From positions 1 to 41,144 of the forward strand of contig JAIERD010000396.1 in the NCBI GenBank assembly GCA_019747155.1: DNA of 41,144 nt, given 5' to 3'. A program made the translations under genes and the position numbers. The stretch comes from Pseudomonadaceae bacterium. GTDB taxonomy: Bacteria > Pseudomonadota > Gammaproteobacteria > Pseudomonadales > Pseudomonadaceae. The notes below the pieces were generated by a model. The model was not told the DNA's origin and made no database searches. It saw only the letters and a program-made list of their open reading frames with translations. Below are positions 1 through 8,780 of the stretch, one piece after another; position 1 is the stretch's first letter; the number at the start of each line of letters is the position of its first letter.

Positions 1-2
1 CC

Positions 3-734
3 GAGGCGCGGTTGCTGAATGCCGGTTTTATCAAGCGTATGGAGCAAGGCCTGCCGCTGGTGCGGGTCAAGTTGGCGATGAGTCTGGATGGCCGCACGGC
101 GATGGCCAGTGGCGAAAGCCAGTGGATTACCGGCCCGGCGGCGCGGGCTGCAGTGCAACGTTTGCGCGCCCGTTCGAGCATCGTATTGACCGGCGCCGAT
201 ACCGTGTTGGCCGACTCCGCGCGGCTGACCGTGCGCCCCGATGAGCTGGGCCTGAATGCCGAGTTGACTGCGCTGGCGATGACCCGTCCGCCACTGCGGG
301 TGCTGGTCGATGGGCGCTTGCGGGTGCCCTTGTCTGCGCCGTTTTATCAAGTCGGGCCGGCGTTGGTGGCCACTTGCGCGGCGGCGACGGCGCGAGAACG
401 TTTTCTCGATGACGGCCACCAGTTGCTGGCGGTGCCCGGCACCAATGGCCATGTCGATTTGCGCAAACTGCTAGTTGAGCTGGCCAGCCGTGGCGCCAAT
501 GAAGTATTGGTGGAGGCCGGTCCGCGTTTGGCCGGAGCCTTTGCCCGGCAGGGTTTGGTCGATGAATTTCAGTTGTTTATGGCGGCCAAGTTTCTCGGTT
601 GCAGTGGCCGGCCCTTGCTTGACTGGCCGCTGGCGAAAATGGCCGATGCACCGGCCTTGAAGATTGTTGAAATGCGCGCAGTCGGCGACGACTGGCGGAT
701 CATTGCGGTACCCGTGCCTGCGCAGCACGTATAA
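3..734 (+). CDS. ribD: RibD C-terminal part (5-amino-6-(5-phosphoribosylamino)uracil reductase domain), 5' truncated by window edge
   Basis: Open frame from the window edge; VKLAMSLDGRTAMASGESQWITGPAAR reductase motif; followed by ribE. Confidence 0.93.
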   Translation, partial: EARLLNAGFIKRMEQGLPLVRVKLAMSLDGRTAMASGESQWITGPAARAAVQRLRARSSIVLTGADTVLADSARLTVRPDELGLNAELTALAMTRPPLRVLVDGRLRVPLSAPFYQVGPALVATCAAATARERFLDDGHQLLAVPGTNGHVDLRKLLVELASRGANEVLVEAGPRLAGAFARQGLVDEFQLFMAAKFLGCSGRPLLDWPLAKMADAPALKIVEMRAVGDDWRIIAVPVPAQHV

Positions 735-790
735 TCGCGCGCTGTATTTGGCGCAGGCCTTAAAATCGTACTGAGTTAATCGGAGACAGC

Positions 791-1453
791 ATGTTCACCG
801 GCATTATCGAAGCGATCGGCACCGTGCACGCCCTCAGCCCCAAGGGTGGGGATGTGCGCGTGTATGTAAAGACCGGCAAGCTGGATCTGGGCGACGTCAA
901 GCTGGGCGACAGCATTGCCGTCAACGGCGTCTGCCTCACCGCGGTGGAGTTACCGGGCGACGGTTTCTGGGCCGATGTGAGCCGGGAAACCTTGGCCTGC
1001 AGCGCCTTTATCGACTTGAAAACCGGCAGCAAGGTCAATCTGGAAAAAGCCCTGACCCCCAGCAGCCGCCTTGGTGGCCACTTGGTCAGCGGTCACGTGG
1101 ATGGCGTTGGCGAGGTGCTGGCGCGGGAAGAAAACGCCCGTGCTGTGCAGTTTAAAATTCGCGCCCCGCGTGAGCTGGCCAAGTACATCGCACTGAAAGG
1201 CTCGATCACCATCGATGGCGTCAGCCTCACGGTGAATAGCGTGAATGGCGCCGAATTTGAACTGACCATAGTGCCGCACACCCTGGGCGAGACCATCATG
1301 GCCGACTACCGGCCGGGTCGCTTGGTCAACCTTGAAGTCGACTTGGTGGCACGTTATCTCGAGCGTTTGCTGCTCGGCGATAAGGCCGCAGAGCCGCAAG
1401 CCTCGGGTATTACCGAAGGCTTCTTGGCCGCCCATGGTTACCTAAAATCCTGA
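791..1453 (+). CDS. ribE: Riboflavin synthase alpha chain
   Basis: MFTGIIEAIGTV start and internally duplicated lumazine-binding domains; upstream RBS ggagacagc. Confidence 0.96.
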   Translation: MFTGIIEAIGTVHALSPKGGDVRVYVKTGKLDLGDVKLGDSIAVNGVCLTAVELPGDGFWADVSRETLACSAFIDLKTGSKVNLEKALTPSSRLGGHLVSGHVDGVGEVLAREENARAVQFKIRAPRELAKYIALKGSITIDGVSLTVNSVNGAEFELTIVPHTLGETIMADYRPGRLVNLEVDLVARYLERLLLGDKAAEPQASGITEGFLAAHGYLKS

Positions 1454-1468
1454 ATCTCTGAAATCCTG

Positions 1469-1496
1469 AATCGCGCCCTATTGCGGCGATTTTTTG
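1469..1496 (+). terminator. Candidate intrinsic terminator/attenuator between ribE and ribBA
   Basis: AATCGC...GCGATT stem followed by a T-run (gcgattttttgc). Confidence 0.5.
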
Positions 1497-1521
1497 CACA
1501 TCTAATTAAAGGGGCCGCCCC

Positions 1522-2616
1522 ATGGCGCTCAATAGCATCGAAGAGCTGGTTGAAGATATTCGTCAGGGCAAGATGGTCATCCTTATGGATGACGAGGACC
1601 GCGAGAACGAAGGCGATTTGATCATGGCCTCCGAGCGCGTGTTGCCTGAACACATCAACTTTATGGCGCGCTTTGCCCGTGGCCTGATCTGCATGCCGAT
1701 GAGCCGCGAGCGTTGCGAGTTGCTCAACTTGCCGCTGATGGCGCCGCGCAATGGCTCGGGTTTCGGTACCAAGTTCACCGTCTCCATCGAAGCGGCAGTC
1801 GGCGTGACCACCGGTATTTCCGCCGCCGATCGCGCCTGCACCGTACAAGCCGCTGCGGCGCGGAATGCCAAGGCCGACGACATCGTCAGCCCCGGCCATA
1901 TTTTCCCGTTGATGGCCCAGCCAGGTGGCGTACTGGCTCGTGCCGGTCACACCGAAGCGGCCTGCGATCTGGCCCGGATGGGTGGTTTTGAGCCATCCGG
2001 TGTGATCTGCGAAATCATGAACGACGACGGCACCATGGCCCGTCGCCCGGAGCTGGAAGAATTCGCCAAGCTGCATGGCATCAAGATTGGCACCATCGCC
2101 GACCTGATCCACTACCGACTGATCCACGAGCGCACCGTGCAGCGCATCGCCGAGCAGCCGCTGGAAAGCGAGCTGGGCTCGTTCAATCTGGTCACCTACC
2201 GCGACTCGGTGGAAGGCGACGTGCACATGGCCCTGACCCTCGGGAAAATCTGCGCCGACGAGCCGACCCTGGTGCGGGTGCATAACATGGAGCCGCTGCG
2301 CGACCTGTTTATGGTCAACCAGCCGGGCCGCTGGAGCCTGCGCGCGGCCATGGCCAAGGTGGCCGAGGCTGGCAGCGGCGTGGTCTTGCTGTTGGGCAAC
2401 CCGCTCAGCGGTCAGGAGCTGCTGATGCACTTGGAGCGCCAGTTGGGCACTGATGCAAGCCCGGCTAACCCGACCACCTACAGCACCGTCGGCGCCGGTT
2501 CACAGATTCTGCGCGACCTGGGCGTGCGCAAAATGCGCCTGCTCAGTGCACCAATGAAGTTCAATGCGATATCCGGTTTTGATCTGGAAGTTGTAGAATA
2601 CCTACCCGCCGAATAA
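1522..2616 (+). CDS. ribBA: 3,4-dihydroxy-2-butanone-4-phosphate synthase with C-terminal GTP cyclohydrolase II-like (degenerate) domain
   Basis: MDDEDRENEGDLIMA RibB signature; C-terminal RibA-like half lacks the Cys zinc motif. Confidence 0.93.
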   Translation: MALNSIEELVEDIRQGKMVILMDDEDRENEGDLIMASERVLPEHINFMARFARGLICMPMSRERCELLNLPLMAPRNGSGFGTKFTVSIEAAVGVTTGISAADRACTVQAAAARNAKADDIVSPGHIFPLMAQPGGVLARAGHTEAACDLARMGGFEPSGVICEIMNDDGTMARRPELEEFAKLHGIKIGTIADLIHYRLIHERTVQRIAEQPLESELGSFNLVTYRDSVEGDVHMALTLGKICADEPTLVRVHNMEPLRDLFMVNQPGRWSLRAAMAKVAEAGSGVVLLLGNPLSGQELLMHLERQLGTDASPANPTTYSTVGAGSQILRDLGVRKMRLLSAPMKFNAISGFDLEVVEYLPAE

Positions 2617-2683
2617 AGCTGCTGGGCGCCTGAGGGCGTCCGTTTAGTTTATTCCTGCTCTTTATATAGATATGAGAATGCCC

Positions 2684-3160
2684 ATGACCCTGAAGACCAT
2701 CGAAGGTAACTTCATCGCCCCCCAAGGCCGCTTTGCCCTGGTAGTTGGCCGTTTCAACAGCTTCGTGGTGGAAAGCCTGGTAAGTGGTGCGATTGACACC
2801 TTGGTACGCCACGGCGTGAGCGAAAGCCAGATCACCATCATCCGTGCTCCAGGCGCGTTTGAGATTCCCTTGGTTGCGCAGAAAGTCGCCCAGCGTGGCG
2901 AGTACGCCGCCATCATCGCCCTTGGCGCGGTGATTCGTGGTGGCACCCCACATTTTGAATACGTTGCAGGCGAGTGCACCAAGGGCCTGGCCCAGGTGTC
3001 CATGGAGTTCGGCGTACCGGTTGCCTTTGGCGTGCTGACGGTCGACTCGATCGAGCAAGCCATCGAGCGTTCCGGCACCAAGGCTGGCAACAAGGGTGGC
3101 GAAGCGGCGCTGTCGGCGCTTGAGATGGTTAGCCTGCTGGCACAGTTGGACGCCAAGTGA
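2684..3160 (+). CDS. ribH: 6,7-dimethyl-8-ribityllumazine synthase
   Basis: [37 protein letters not shown] motifs; ORF can also start at 2672. Confidence 0.96.
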   Translation: MTLKTIEGNFIAPQGRFALVVGRFNSFVVESLVSGAIDTLVRHGVSESQITIIRAPGAFEIPLVAQKVAQRGEYAAIIALGAVIRGGTPHFEYVAGECTKGLAQVSMEFGVPVAFGVLTVDSIEQAIERSGTKAGNKGGEAALSALEMVSLLAQLDAK

Positions 3161-3648
3161 GCCTGAATAAGGACGACAGTCCCGAGCAGACTCCGGCAGC
3201 TCCAGCGCCGAAGGGCAAAACCGCTGCGCGCCGGCAGGCCCGCAGCCTGGCCATGCAAGCCCTGTATCAGTGGCATATGGCCGGCCAAGCAGTGAACGAA
3301 ATCGAGGCGCAGTTTCGCGTCGACAATGATTTTGTCGGCGTCGACGGCGCTTACTTTCGCGAGATTCTGCACGGCGTGCCGAAGCAGAAAAGCGAGATCG
3401 ACAGCAGCTTTGAACCCTTCCTGGATCGCCCGCTCGAAGAGCTGGACCCGGTCGAACTGGCGATCTTGCGTTTGTCGACCTTTGAACTGCGCAACCGTCC
3501 GGATGTGCCATACCGCGTGGTGATTAACGAAGGCATCGAACTGGCGAAGATTTTCGGCGCCACCGATGGCCACAAGTTCGTCAACGGCATCCTCGACAAG
3601 TTGGCGCCGCGTTTGCGTGGCGAAGAAATCCGCGCCAATAAGCGTTAG
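3157..3648 (+). CDS. nusB: Transcription antitermination protein NusB
   Basis: [16 protein letters not shown]...[13 protein letters not shown]; 4-bp overlap with ribH. Confidence 0.95.
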   Translation: MSLNKDDSPEQTPAAPAPKGKTAARRQARSLAMQALYQWHMAGQAVNEIEAQFRVDNDFVGVDGAYFREILHGVPKQKSEIDSSFEPFLDRPLEELDPVELAILRLSTFELRNRPDVPYRVVINEGIELAKIFGATDGHKFVNGILDKLAPRLRGEEIRANKR

Positions 3649-3657
3649 TAGGAAGTT

Positions 3658-3719
3658 GGAAGCGGGAAGTAGGGAGTGGGACGTTCAACGCCACTTCCCG
3701 CGCCCTACTTCACGCTTCC
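3658..3719. repeat. Imperfect inverted repeat between nusB and thiL
   Basis: ggaagcgggaagtagggagtggg ... ccacttcccgcgccctacttcacgcttcc. Confidence 0.6.
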
Positions 3720-3755
3720 CAAGCGTGCAAGACGCCCGCCATCGAGCGCTCTGTC

Positions 3756-4724
3756 ATGAATGAGTTTGGGTTAATCCGCCAGTACTTTGCGGCCGCGCCC
3801 TGTGCGCAGGGCGCCGTTGGCGTAGCGCTGGGTATCGGCGACGATTGCGCGCTGCTGGATTTGCCGGCTGGCGAGCAGCTGGCGATCTCCACCGACACCC
3901 TGGTCGTCGGGGTGCATTTCCCCGACTCCTGTGATCCTTATCTGCTCGGTCAGCGCGGCCTGGCCGTGGCCGCCAGCGACTTGGCGGCGATGGGCGCGAC
4001 TCCTCTGGCCTTTACCCTAGCGCTGACCTTGCCGGCCGCCACCCCCGAGTGGTTGCAAGGCTTTGCCCGTGGTTTGAATCAAATGGCGCAGAGCTGCCAC
4101 TTGGCCTTGATTGGCGGCGACACTACCCGTGGGCCCTTGAGTCTGACGGTTACGGTGTTCGGCCGACTGCCGGCTGGCCAGGCGTTACGCCGCAGCGGCG
4201 CCCAGGTTGGCGATTTGCTCTGTGTTGGCGGTGCGCTGGGCGATGGCGCCGGCGCCTTGCCGCTGGTGCTGGGGCAGCGCCAAGTAGCCGATGAGCTGGC
4301 CGCGCCACTGCTGGCGCGTTATTGGTCGCCGCAACCGCAACTGGCGCTGGGCCAAGCGCTGCGCGGCAAGGCCTCGGCGGCGCTGGATATTTCCGATGGG
4401 CTGTTGGCCGATTGCGGGCATATCGCCACGGCTTCCAAGCTGGCGCTGCAGATCGAGCTTGAGCGTCTGCCCTTGTCGCCGGCGTTGTTGGCGCTGCTGG
4501 ATAAACCGGCAGCGCAGCAGTGCGCCTTGGCTGGCGGCGATGACTATGTGCTGGCCTTTACCCTGCCTGCCGCGCACTTGCCAGCCTTGCAGGCGGCCGG
4601 CTGGCCTGTTGTGGTGATCGGCCAGGCGCTCGCCGGGGTGGGCGTGCAGCTGGTCGATGGGCAAGGCGTGACTATCAATCCGGCCCAGCGCGGCTATCAA
4701 CATTTTGGGGGGGCAGATGACTGA
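3756..4724 (+). CDS. thiL: Thiamine-monophosphate kinase
   Basis: MNEFGLIRQYF, GIGDDCALL, LIGGDTTRGPLSLTVTV, DISDGLLADCGHI. Confidence 0.95.
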   Translation: MNEFGLIRQYFAAAPCAQGAVGVALGIGDDCALLDLPAGEQLAISTDTLVVGVHFPDSCDPYLLGQRGLAVAASDLAAMGATPLAFTLALTLPAATPEWLQGFARGLNQMAQSCHLALIGGDTTRGPLSLTVTVFGRLPAGQALRRSGAQVGDLLCVGGALGDGAGALPLVLGQRQVADELAAPLLARYWSPQPQLALGQALRGKASAALDISDGLLADCGHIATASKLALQIELERLPLSPALLALLDKPAAQQCALAGGDDYVLAFTLPAAHLPALQAAGWPVVVIGQALAGVGVQLVDGQGVTINPAQRGYQHFGGADD

Positions 4725-4808
4725 CTCGATACTGCGCCGCGATTTCACCCTGTCGCCCAGGCGCGATCAGCATGCAGCATTTTGGGAGCGCAGGTGACTG
4801 ACTCGATA
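4682..4808 (+). repeat. Diverged tandem duplication of the thiL/pgpA junction
   Basis: caacattttgggggggcagatgactgactcgata (copy 1) versus cagcattttgggagcgcaggtgactgactcgata (copy 2). Confidence 0.8.
4717..4797 (+). CDS. Candidate 26-aa junction ORF (MTDSILRRDFTLSPRRDQHAAFWERR)
   Basis: ATG overlaps the thiL stop; TGA overlaps the candidate pgpA GTG start (GTGA). Confidence 0.3.
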   Translation: MTDSILRRDFTLSPRRDQHAAFWERR

Positions 4809-5279
4809 AAAGCACCGCCATCGGTATGGCGTAATCCATGGCATTTTTTGGCCTTTGGTTTTGGCTCCGGCACCTTGGCGAAAGCGCCGGGCACCTGGGG
4901 CACGCTGGTGGGCTTGGCGTTTGTGCCGCTGTGGCACCTGCTGCCCGACTGGGGCTATTGCTTGATGCTGGTGCTGACCACGCTGTTTGGCGTCTGGTTG
5001 TGCGGCAAGGTGGCGCGCGATCTGGGCGTGCATGACCATGGCGGCATCGTCTGGGATGAAATGGTCGGGATCTGGATCACCCTCTGGCTGGCACCGACTG
5101 GCTGGCAGTGGTTGCTGTTGGGTTTTGCACTGTTTCGGCTGTTTGATATCGTCAAACCCTGGCCGATTCGCTGGATCGATCGACAGGTTCATGGTGGACT
5201 GGGCATCATGCTCGATGATGTGTTGGCCGGGGTGTTCGCCTGGCTGGCGCTGCAAGCGGTGATCCTAGTTTTAAGCTAA
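4794..5279 (+). CDS. pgpA: Phosphatidylglycerophosphatase A
   Basis: WRNPWHFLAFGFGSGTLAKAPGTWGTLVG; GTG start inferred, TTG at 4782 also possible. Confidence 0.93.
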   Translation: MTDSIKAPPSVWRNPWHFLAFGFGSGTLAKAPGTWGTLVGLAFVPLWHLLPDWGYCLMLVLTTLFGVWLCGKVARDLGVHDHGGIVWDEMVGIWITLWLAPTGWQWLLLGFALFRLFDIVKPWPIRWIDRQVHGGLGIMLDDVLAGVFAWLALQAVILVLS

Positions 5280-5290
5280 ACGGAGGCAGC

Positions 5291-6064
5291 ATGCGCGGTG
5301 GCTGGATAGGGATGTTATTGAGCTGCTTGCTGGTCTATAGCGGGTCATTTGTCGCAGCTCAGGCGCGCGAGGCAGCGCCGCTGGCAGAATTCAGCGTGGC
5401 CAGCGAAGTCTGGGAGGGCCACAGCAACGCCGATGGTAGTGGACTGGCCTGGGATCTACTGCGCGCGGTTTTTGAGCCGGCGGGCGTTAAGCTTAAAATC
5501 ACCAGCGTGCCCTATACCCGCGCGCTGGGCTTGGCGCAGCGCGGCAAGGTCGATGCGGTGTTGGGCTTGTATCTCAATGAAGCCGATGACGTTGCTTACC
5601 CGCGCTGGCCCTATGCCGATGACGCGGTGGTGGCCCTTGGTTTGGCGGGTGCGCCTGCGCCAACCCTGCAGAAGTTGGCCAATTACCGGCTGATCTGGGT
5701 GCGCGGTTATGCCTTTCAGAGCCAGCTGCCAACCTTAAAAAACTACCAAGAAGTGCAGCGCCGCGATGGCATCCCGCAGATGCTCAAACAAGGTCGCGCA
5801 GACTTCTATATCGATGACGATGATGAGGTCAAGATTCTCTTGGCCGGCACCGAGCATCCACAAGACTTCAAAGTGACCCCGCTGCAATACCTGCCGATTT
5901 ATCTGGGCTTTGCCCATACTGAACATGGCCGGGCGATGCAGGCGTTGTACGAGCAGCGCATGCCGCAACTGTTGCGCGCCGGCAGCTTGCGGCCGATCTT
6001 TGCCCGCTACCAGCAACACTATCCCTATGACTCTGCCGAGGAGATGCCCAATGCGCGTCCGTAA
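5291..6064 (+). CDS. Periplasmic substrate-binding protein (SBP_bac_3-like)
   Basis: Signal peptide; VWEGHSNADGSGLAWDLLRAVFEPAGVKLKITSVPYTRAL. Confidence 0.75.
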   Translation: MRGGWIGMLLSCLLVYSGSFVAAQAREAAPLAEFSVASEVWEGHSNADGSGLAWDLLRAVFEPAGVKLKITSVPYTRALGLAQRGKVDAVLGLYLNEADDVAYPRWPYADDAVVALGLAGAPAPTLQKLANYRLIWVRGYAFQSQLPTLKNYQEVQRRDGIPQMLKQGRADFYIDDDDEVKILLAGTEHPQDFKVTPLQYLPIYLGFAHTEHGRAMQALYEQRMPQLLRAGSLRPIFARYQQHYPYDSAEEMPNARP

Positions 6065-6698
6065 GCTGCTGACCACTGTTAGCCTGTTGCTGCTTGCCAT
6101 GTCGTCGCAGGCCGCCGAGCAAGTGCAGGTGGTGGGTTTGTTTCCGGGTGCTGCGGTGGTCAATGTCGACGGTCAGCGCAAGCTGGTTAAGGTCGGCCAA
6201 ACCGGGCCTGGTGGCGTGCAGGTGGTGAGCGCCGACAGCCGTGGTGCGGTGCTACGGGTTAATGGCGTGGAACGGGCTTACAGCTTGAGCCGCGAGGCGA
6301 GTGCCGGCTTCAGTGCGCCGACTAAAAGCCAGATCAGTCTTGCCCGTGGCGCCGACGGGCATTATTGGGCAGCAGGTACAGTGGGCGGGCATACCGTGCA
6401 TTTTTTGGTGGATACCGGCGCCACCAGCGTTGCCATCAATGAAGCGCAAGCGCGGCGCTTGGGCATTGACTATCGCGTGCAAGGCGAGCCGATGGTGGCC
6501 AGCACCGCCAATGGCAGGGCCAAAGCATGGCGGATCAAGTTGCCGCAAGTCAAAATTGGTCCGCTGGAGGTGTTGGGTGTTGAGGCCTTTGTGCTCGAAG
6601 GTGAGGGTTCAGTCGACTCGCTGCTGGGCATGAGCTTTCTCAATAGGGTGCGCTGGCATGAGGATCAAGGTGTGCTGGTGCTGGAGTCGAAGCTCTAG
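6051..6698 (+). CDS. Secreted retropepsin-like (clan AA) aspartic protease
   Basis: Signal peptide; VHFLVDTGATSVAIN active-site motif and DSLLGMSFLNRV; 14-bp overlap with upstream CDS. Confidence 0.88.
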   Translation: MRVRKLLTTVSLLLLAMSSQAAEQVQVVGLFPGAAVVNVDGQRKLVKVGQTGPGGVQVVSADSRGAVLRVNGVERAYSLSREASAGFSAPTKSQISLARGADGHYWAAGTVGGHTVHFLVDTGATSVAINEAQARRLGIDYRVQGEPMVASTANGRAKAWRIKLPQVKIGPLEVLGVEAFVLEGEGSVDSLLGMSFLNRVRWHEDQGVLVLESKL

Positions 6699-6808
6699 AC
6701 GCCAACCTCCAAATCTTATCCAAGATGATTCAGCCGCCGCGCCGGCCAGCCCTGCTGATACAATGCGGGCCCTGCTGATTCAGCCCTCTACTTACCTAGG
6801 AGCATTCG

Positions 6809-7429
6809 GTGTCTGTCGTCTTTGTCGCCGCCTCCCAACTGCCCACGCCGTTCGCGGTGTTTACCATGCATGGTTTTCTCGATGAGGAAACCGGCAAGGA
6901 ACACCTCGCCCTGACGCTGGGTGAAATCAACGATGGCGCGCCGGTACTCGGTCGCTTGCACTCCGAGTGCCTGACTGGCGATGCGCTGTTCAGCCAGCGC
7001 TGCGATTGCGGCTCGCAGCTTGAGGCTGCGTTGCGCGCGATTGCCGCCGAAGGCCGTGGCGTCTTGCTGTACTTGCGCCAAGAAGGCCGTGGCATTGGCT
7101 TGCTGAATAAAATCCGCGCCTATGAGCTGCAAGATGGCGGCGCCGATACCGTGGAAGCCAACGAGCAGCTGGGTTTTGGCGCCGACCAGCGCGACTACTC
7201 GATCTGCCAGCCGATGCTGGCGCACCTTGGCGTCAGCGCCATCAAACTGATGACCAATAACCCGCGCAAGGTCAAAGCCCTCGAAGGCTTCGGTTTGCGG
7301 GTGGCTTCACGGGTGCCGCTGCAAACCGGGCAAAACCTGCACAACAAAAAATACCTGGCCACCAAAGCCAGCAAGCTTGGCCACATGCTCGGCAGCCTGC
7401 ACCAAGCCGAGGTTGAGGACGGGCAGTGA
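6809..7429 (+). CDS. ribA: GTP cyclohydrolase II
   Basis: [25 protein letters not shown] zinc motif; [20 protein letters not shown]. Confidence 0.96.
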   Translation: MSVVFVAASQLPTPFAVFTMHGFLDEETGKEHLALTLGEINDGAPVLGRLHSECLTGDALFSQRCDCGSQLEAALRAIAAEGRGVLLYLRQEGRGIGLLNKIRAYELQDGGADTVEANEQLGFGADQRDYSICQPMLAHLGVSAIKLMTNNPRKVKALEGFGLRVASRVPLQTGQNLHNKKYLATKASKLGHMLGSLHQAEVEDGQ

Positions 7430-7845
7430 ACCGCGCCACAACCCGCCGGCGACTGGCGCTGGCGTGGTGGTGGCAGGTACTGCTGACCTTGGCGCCGCTG
7501 GTTATTCTTGACGGGTTGTTCGCCGACCTGCGCGCCGCGCCCTCGGTGTTGGCGTTGCCGCTGTTTATTGCCGGCTGCAGCTCACTGTTTGTCAGCCTCG
7601 GCCAGTTTAAGCGCTACAAACACGCGCTAATCGCCACCGAACAAGCCCTCAATAGTGACACTGAAGCGGCCGCCTGGCAGGCGCTGGGGCAGACTCGTCG
7701 GCGGGCTTTTATCGCCGCCGGCTTACCCGCCTGGATCGCCGCCTTGGCCGTGTTGGCCGGGCTTGAGGCAGTCCCGTTGATACTGCTGGCAGTCGCCAGT
7801 CTGGTCTTGCTCTACCTCTATCGTATTCCGCGTCAGCTTGGGTGA
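7426..7845 (+). CDS. Conserved membrane protein of unknown function
   Basis: Hydrophobic segments; start/stop overlaps with ribA and btuF-like gene. Confidence 0.7.
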   Translation: MNRATTRRRLALAWWWQVLLTLAPLVILDGLFADLRAAPSVLALPLFIAGCSSLFVSLGQFKRYKHALIATEQALNSDTEAAAWQALGQTRRRAFIAAGLPAWIAALAVLAGLEAVPLILLAVASLVLLYLYRIPRQLG

Positions 7846-8642
7846 TGAAGCGCCTGCTCGGCTTGTGTGTGCTGCTGCTGGCGCTGCCAGCGGGCGCGCT
7901 GGAGCGGGTGGTGAGTTTGGCCCCAGCGCTGAATGAGCTGATGTTGGAGTTGGGCGCAGGCCCGCAACTGGTCGGTGTGCTGGGCACTCGCGAGCGGCCC
8001 GCCGCCCTGGCTGATTTGCCCTCGGTGGGTGAATACGGCCAGCTGGAAATCGAAACCCTGCTGAGCCTCAAGCCGCAACTGGTGTTGCTCTGGCCGGACA
8101 GCATCGGCGCCGCCCAGCGCCAGCAGCTGCGCCAGCTCGGCCTGCAGCTGTATGAGGTTCAGCCGCATAGCCTCGACGAGTTAGCCACCCAGGTGGCGGC
8201 GCTGGGCCAGCGGGTGGGTCGTGCCGAGCGCGGCCAGCAACTGGCCCAAGAGTTCCGCCAACAGCTGGCACTGTTGCGCCAGCGTTATCGTCGTGACAAG
8301 CCACTGCGGGTGTTTTATCAGGTCTGGGACAATCCGCTGTACAGCATCGGCGGCCAGCAAATCATCAGCGATGCCTTGCGTGTATGTGGCGCCGAAAACC
8401 TGTTTGGCGATTTGACCCTGGCCGCGCCGCAGATCAATCTCGAAACCTTGTTGGTGCGCGACCCCGATGTGATTCTGGTCAGCGAGCCGCAATTGCTAGC
8501 GGCTTGGCAGGCGTGGCCACAACTAAAGGCCGTTCAGCGCGGGCAAGTCTGGGCTGTTCCTGATCGTGGCCTGGAACGCCCCAGCCTGCAGATGCTCAAG
8601 GCCACCGAGCGGCTGTGTGAGTTGCTCAAGTCGGCCCGTTAA
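7845..8642 (+). CDS. btuF: Cobalamin-type ABC transporter substrate-binding protein
   Basis: Signal peptide, RVVSLAPALNELMLELGAG, VVGVLGTRE, PDVILVSEPQL; near btuB. Confidence 0.8.
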   Translation: MKRLLGLCVLLLALPAGALERVVSLAPALNELMLELGAGPQLVGVLGTRERPAALADLPSVGEYGQLEIETLLSLKPQLVLLWPDSIGAAQRQQLRQLGLQLYEVQPHSLDELATQVAALGQRVGRAERGQQLAQEFRQQLALLRQRYRRDKPLRVFYQVWDNPLYSIGGQQIISDALRVCGAENLFGDLTLAAPQINLETLLVRDPDVILVSEPQLLAAWQAWPQLKAVQRGQVWAVPDRGLERPSLQMLKATERLCELLKSAR

Positions 8643-8678
8643 GCTCGTTCGCTACACGTTATGGGGGGCGGCGCGATG

Positions 8679-8745
8679 CGTAGGGTGGGCTTCAGCCCAC
8701 CGTATCAGACGGTAAAAGCCTTGGTGGGCTGAAGCCCACCCTACG
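8679..8745. repeat. Paired REP (REPIN-like), family A
   Basis: cgtagggtgggcttcagcccacc ... ggtgggctgaagcccaccctacg. Confidence 0.85.
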
Positions 8746-8780
8746 CCTCACCCTACGAAACGGGTTGATTGAGCCCTGAA

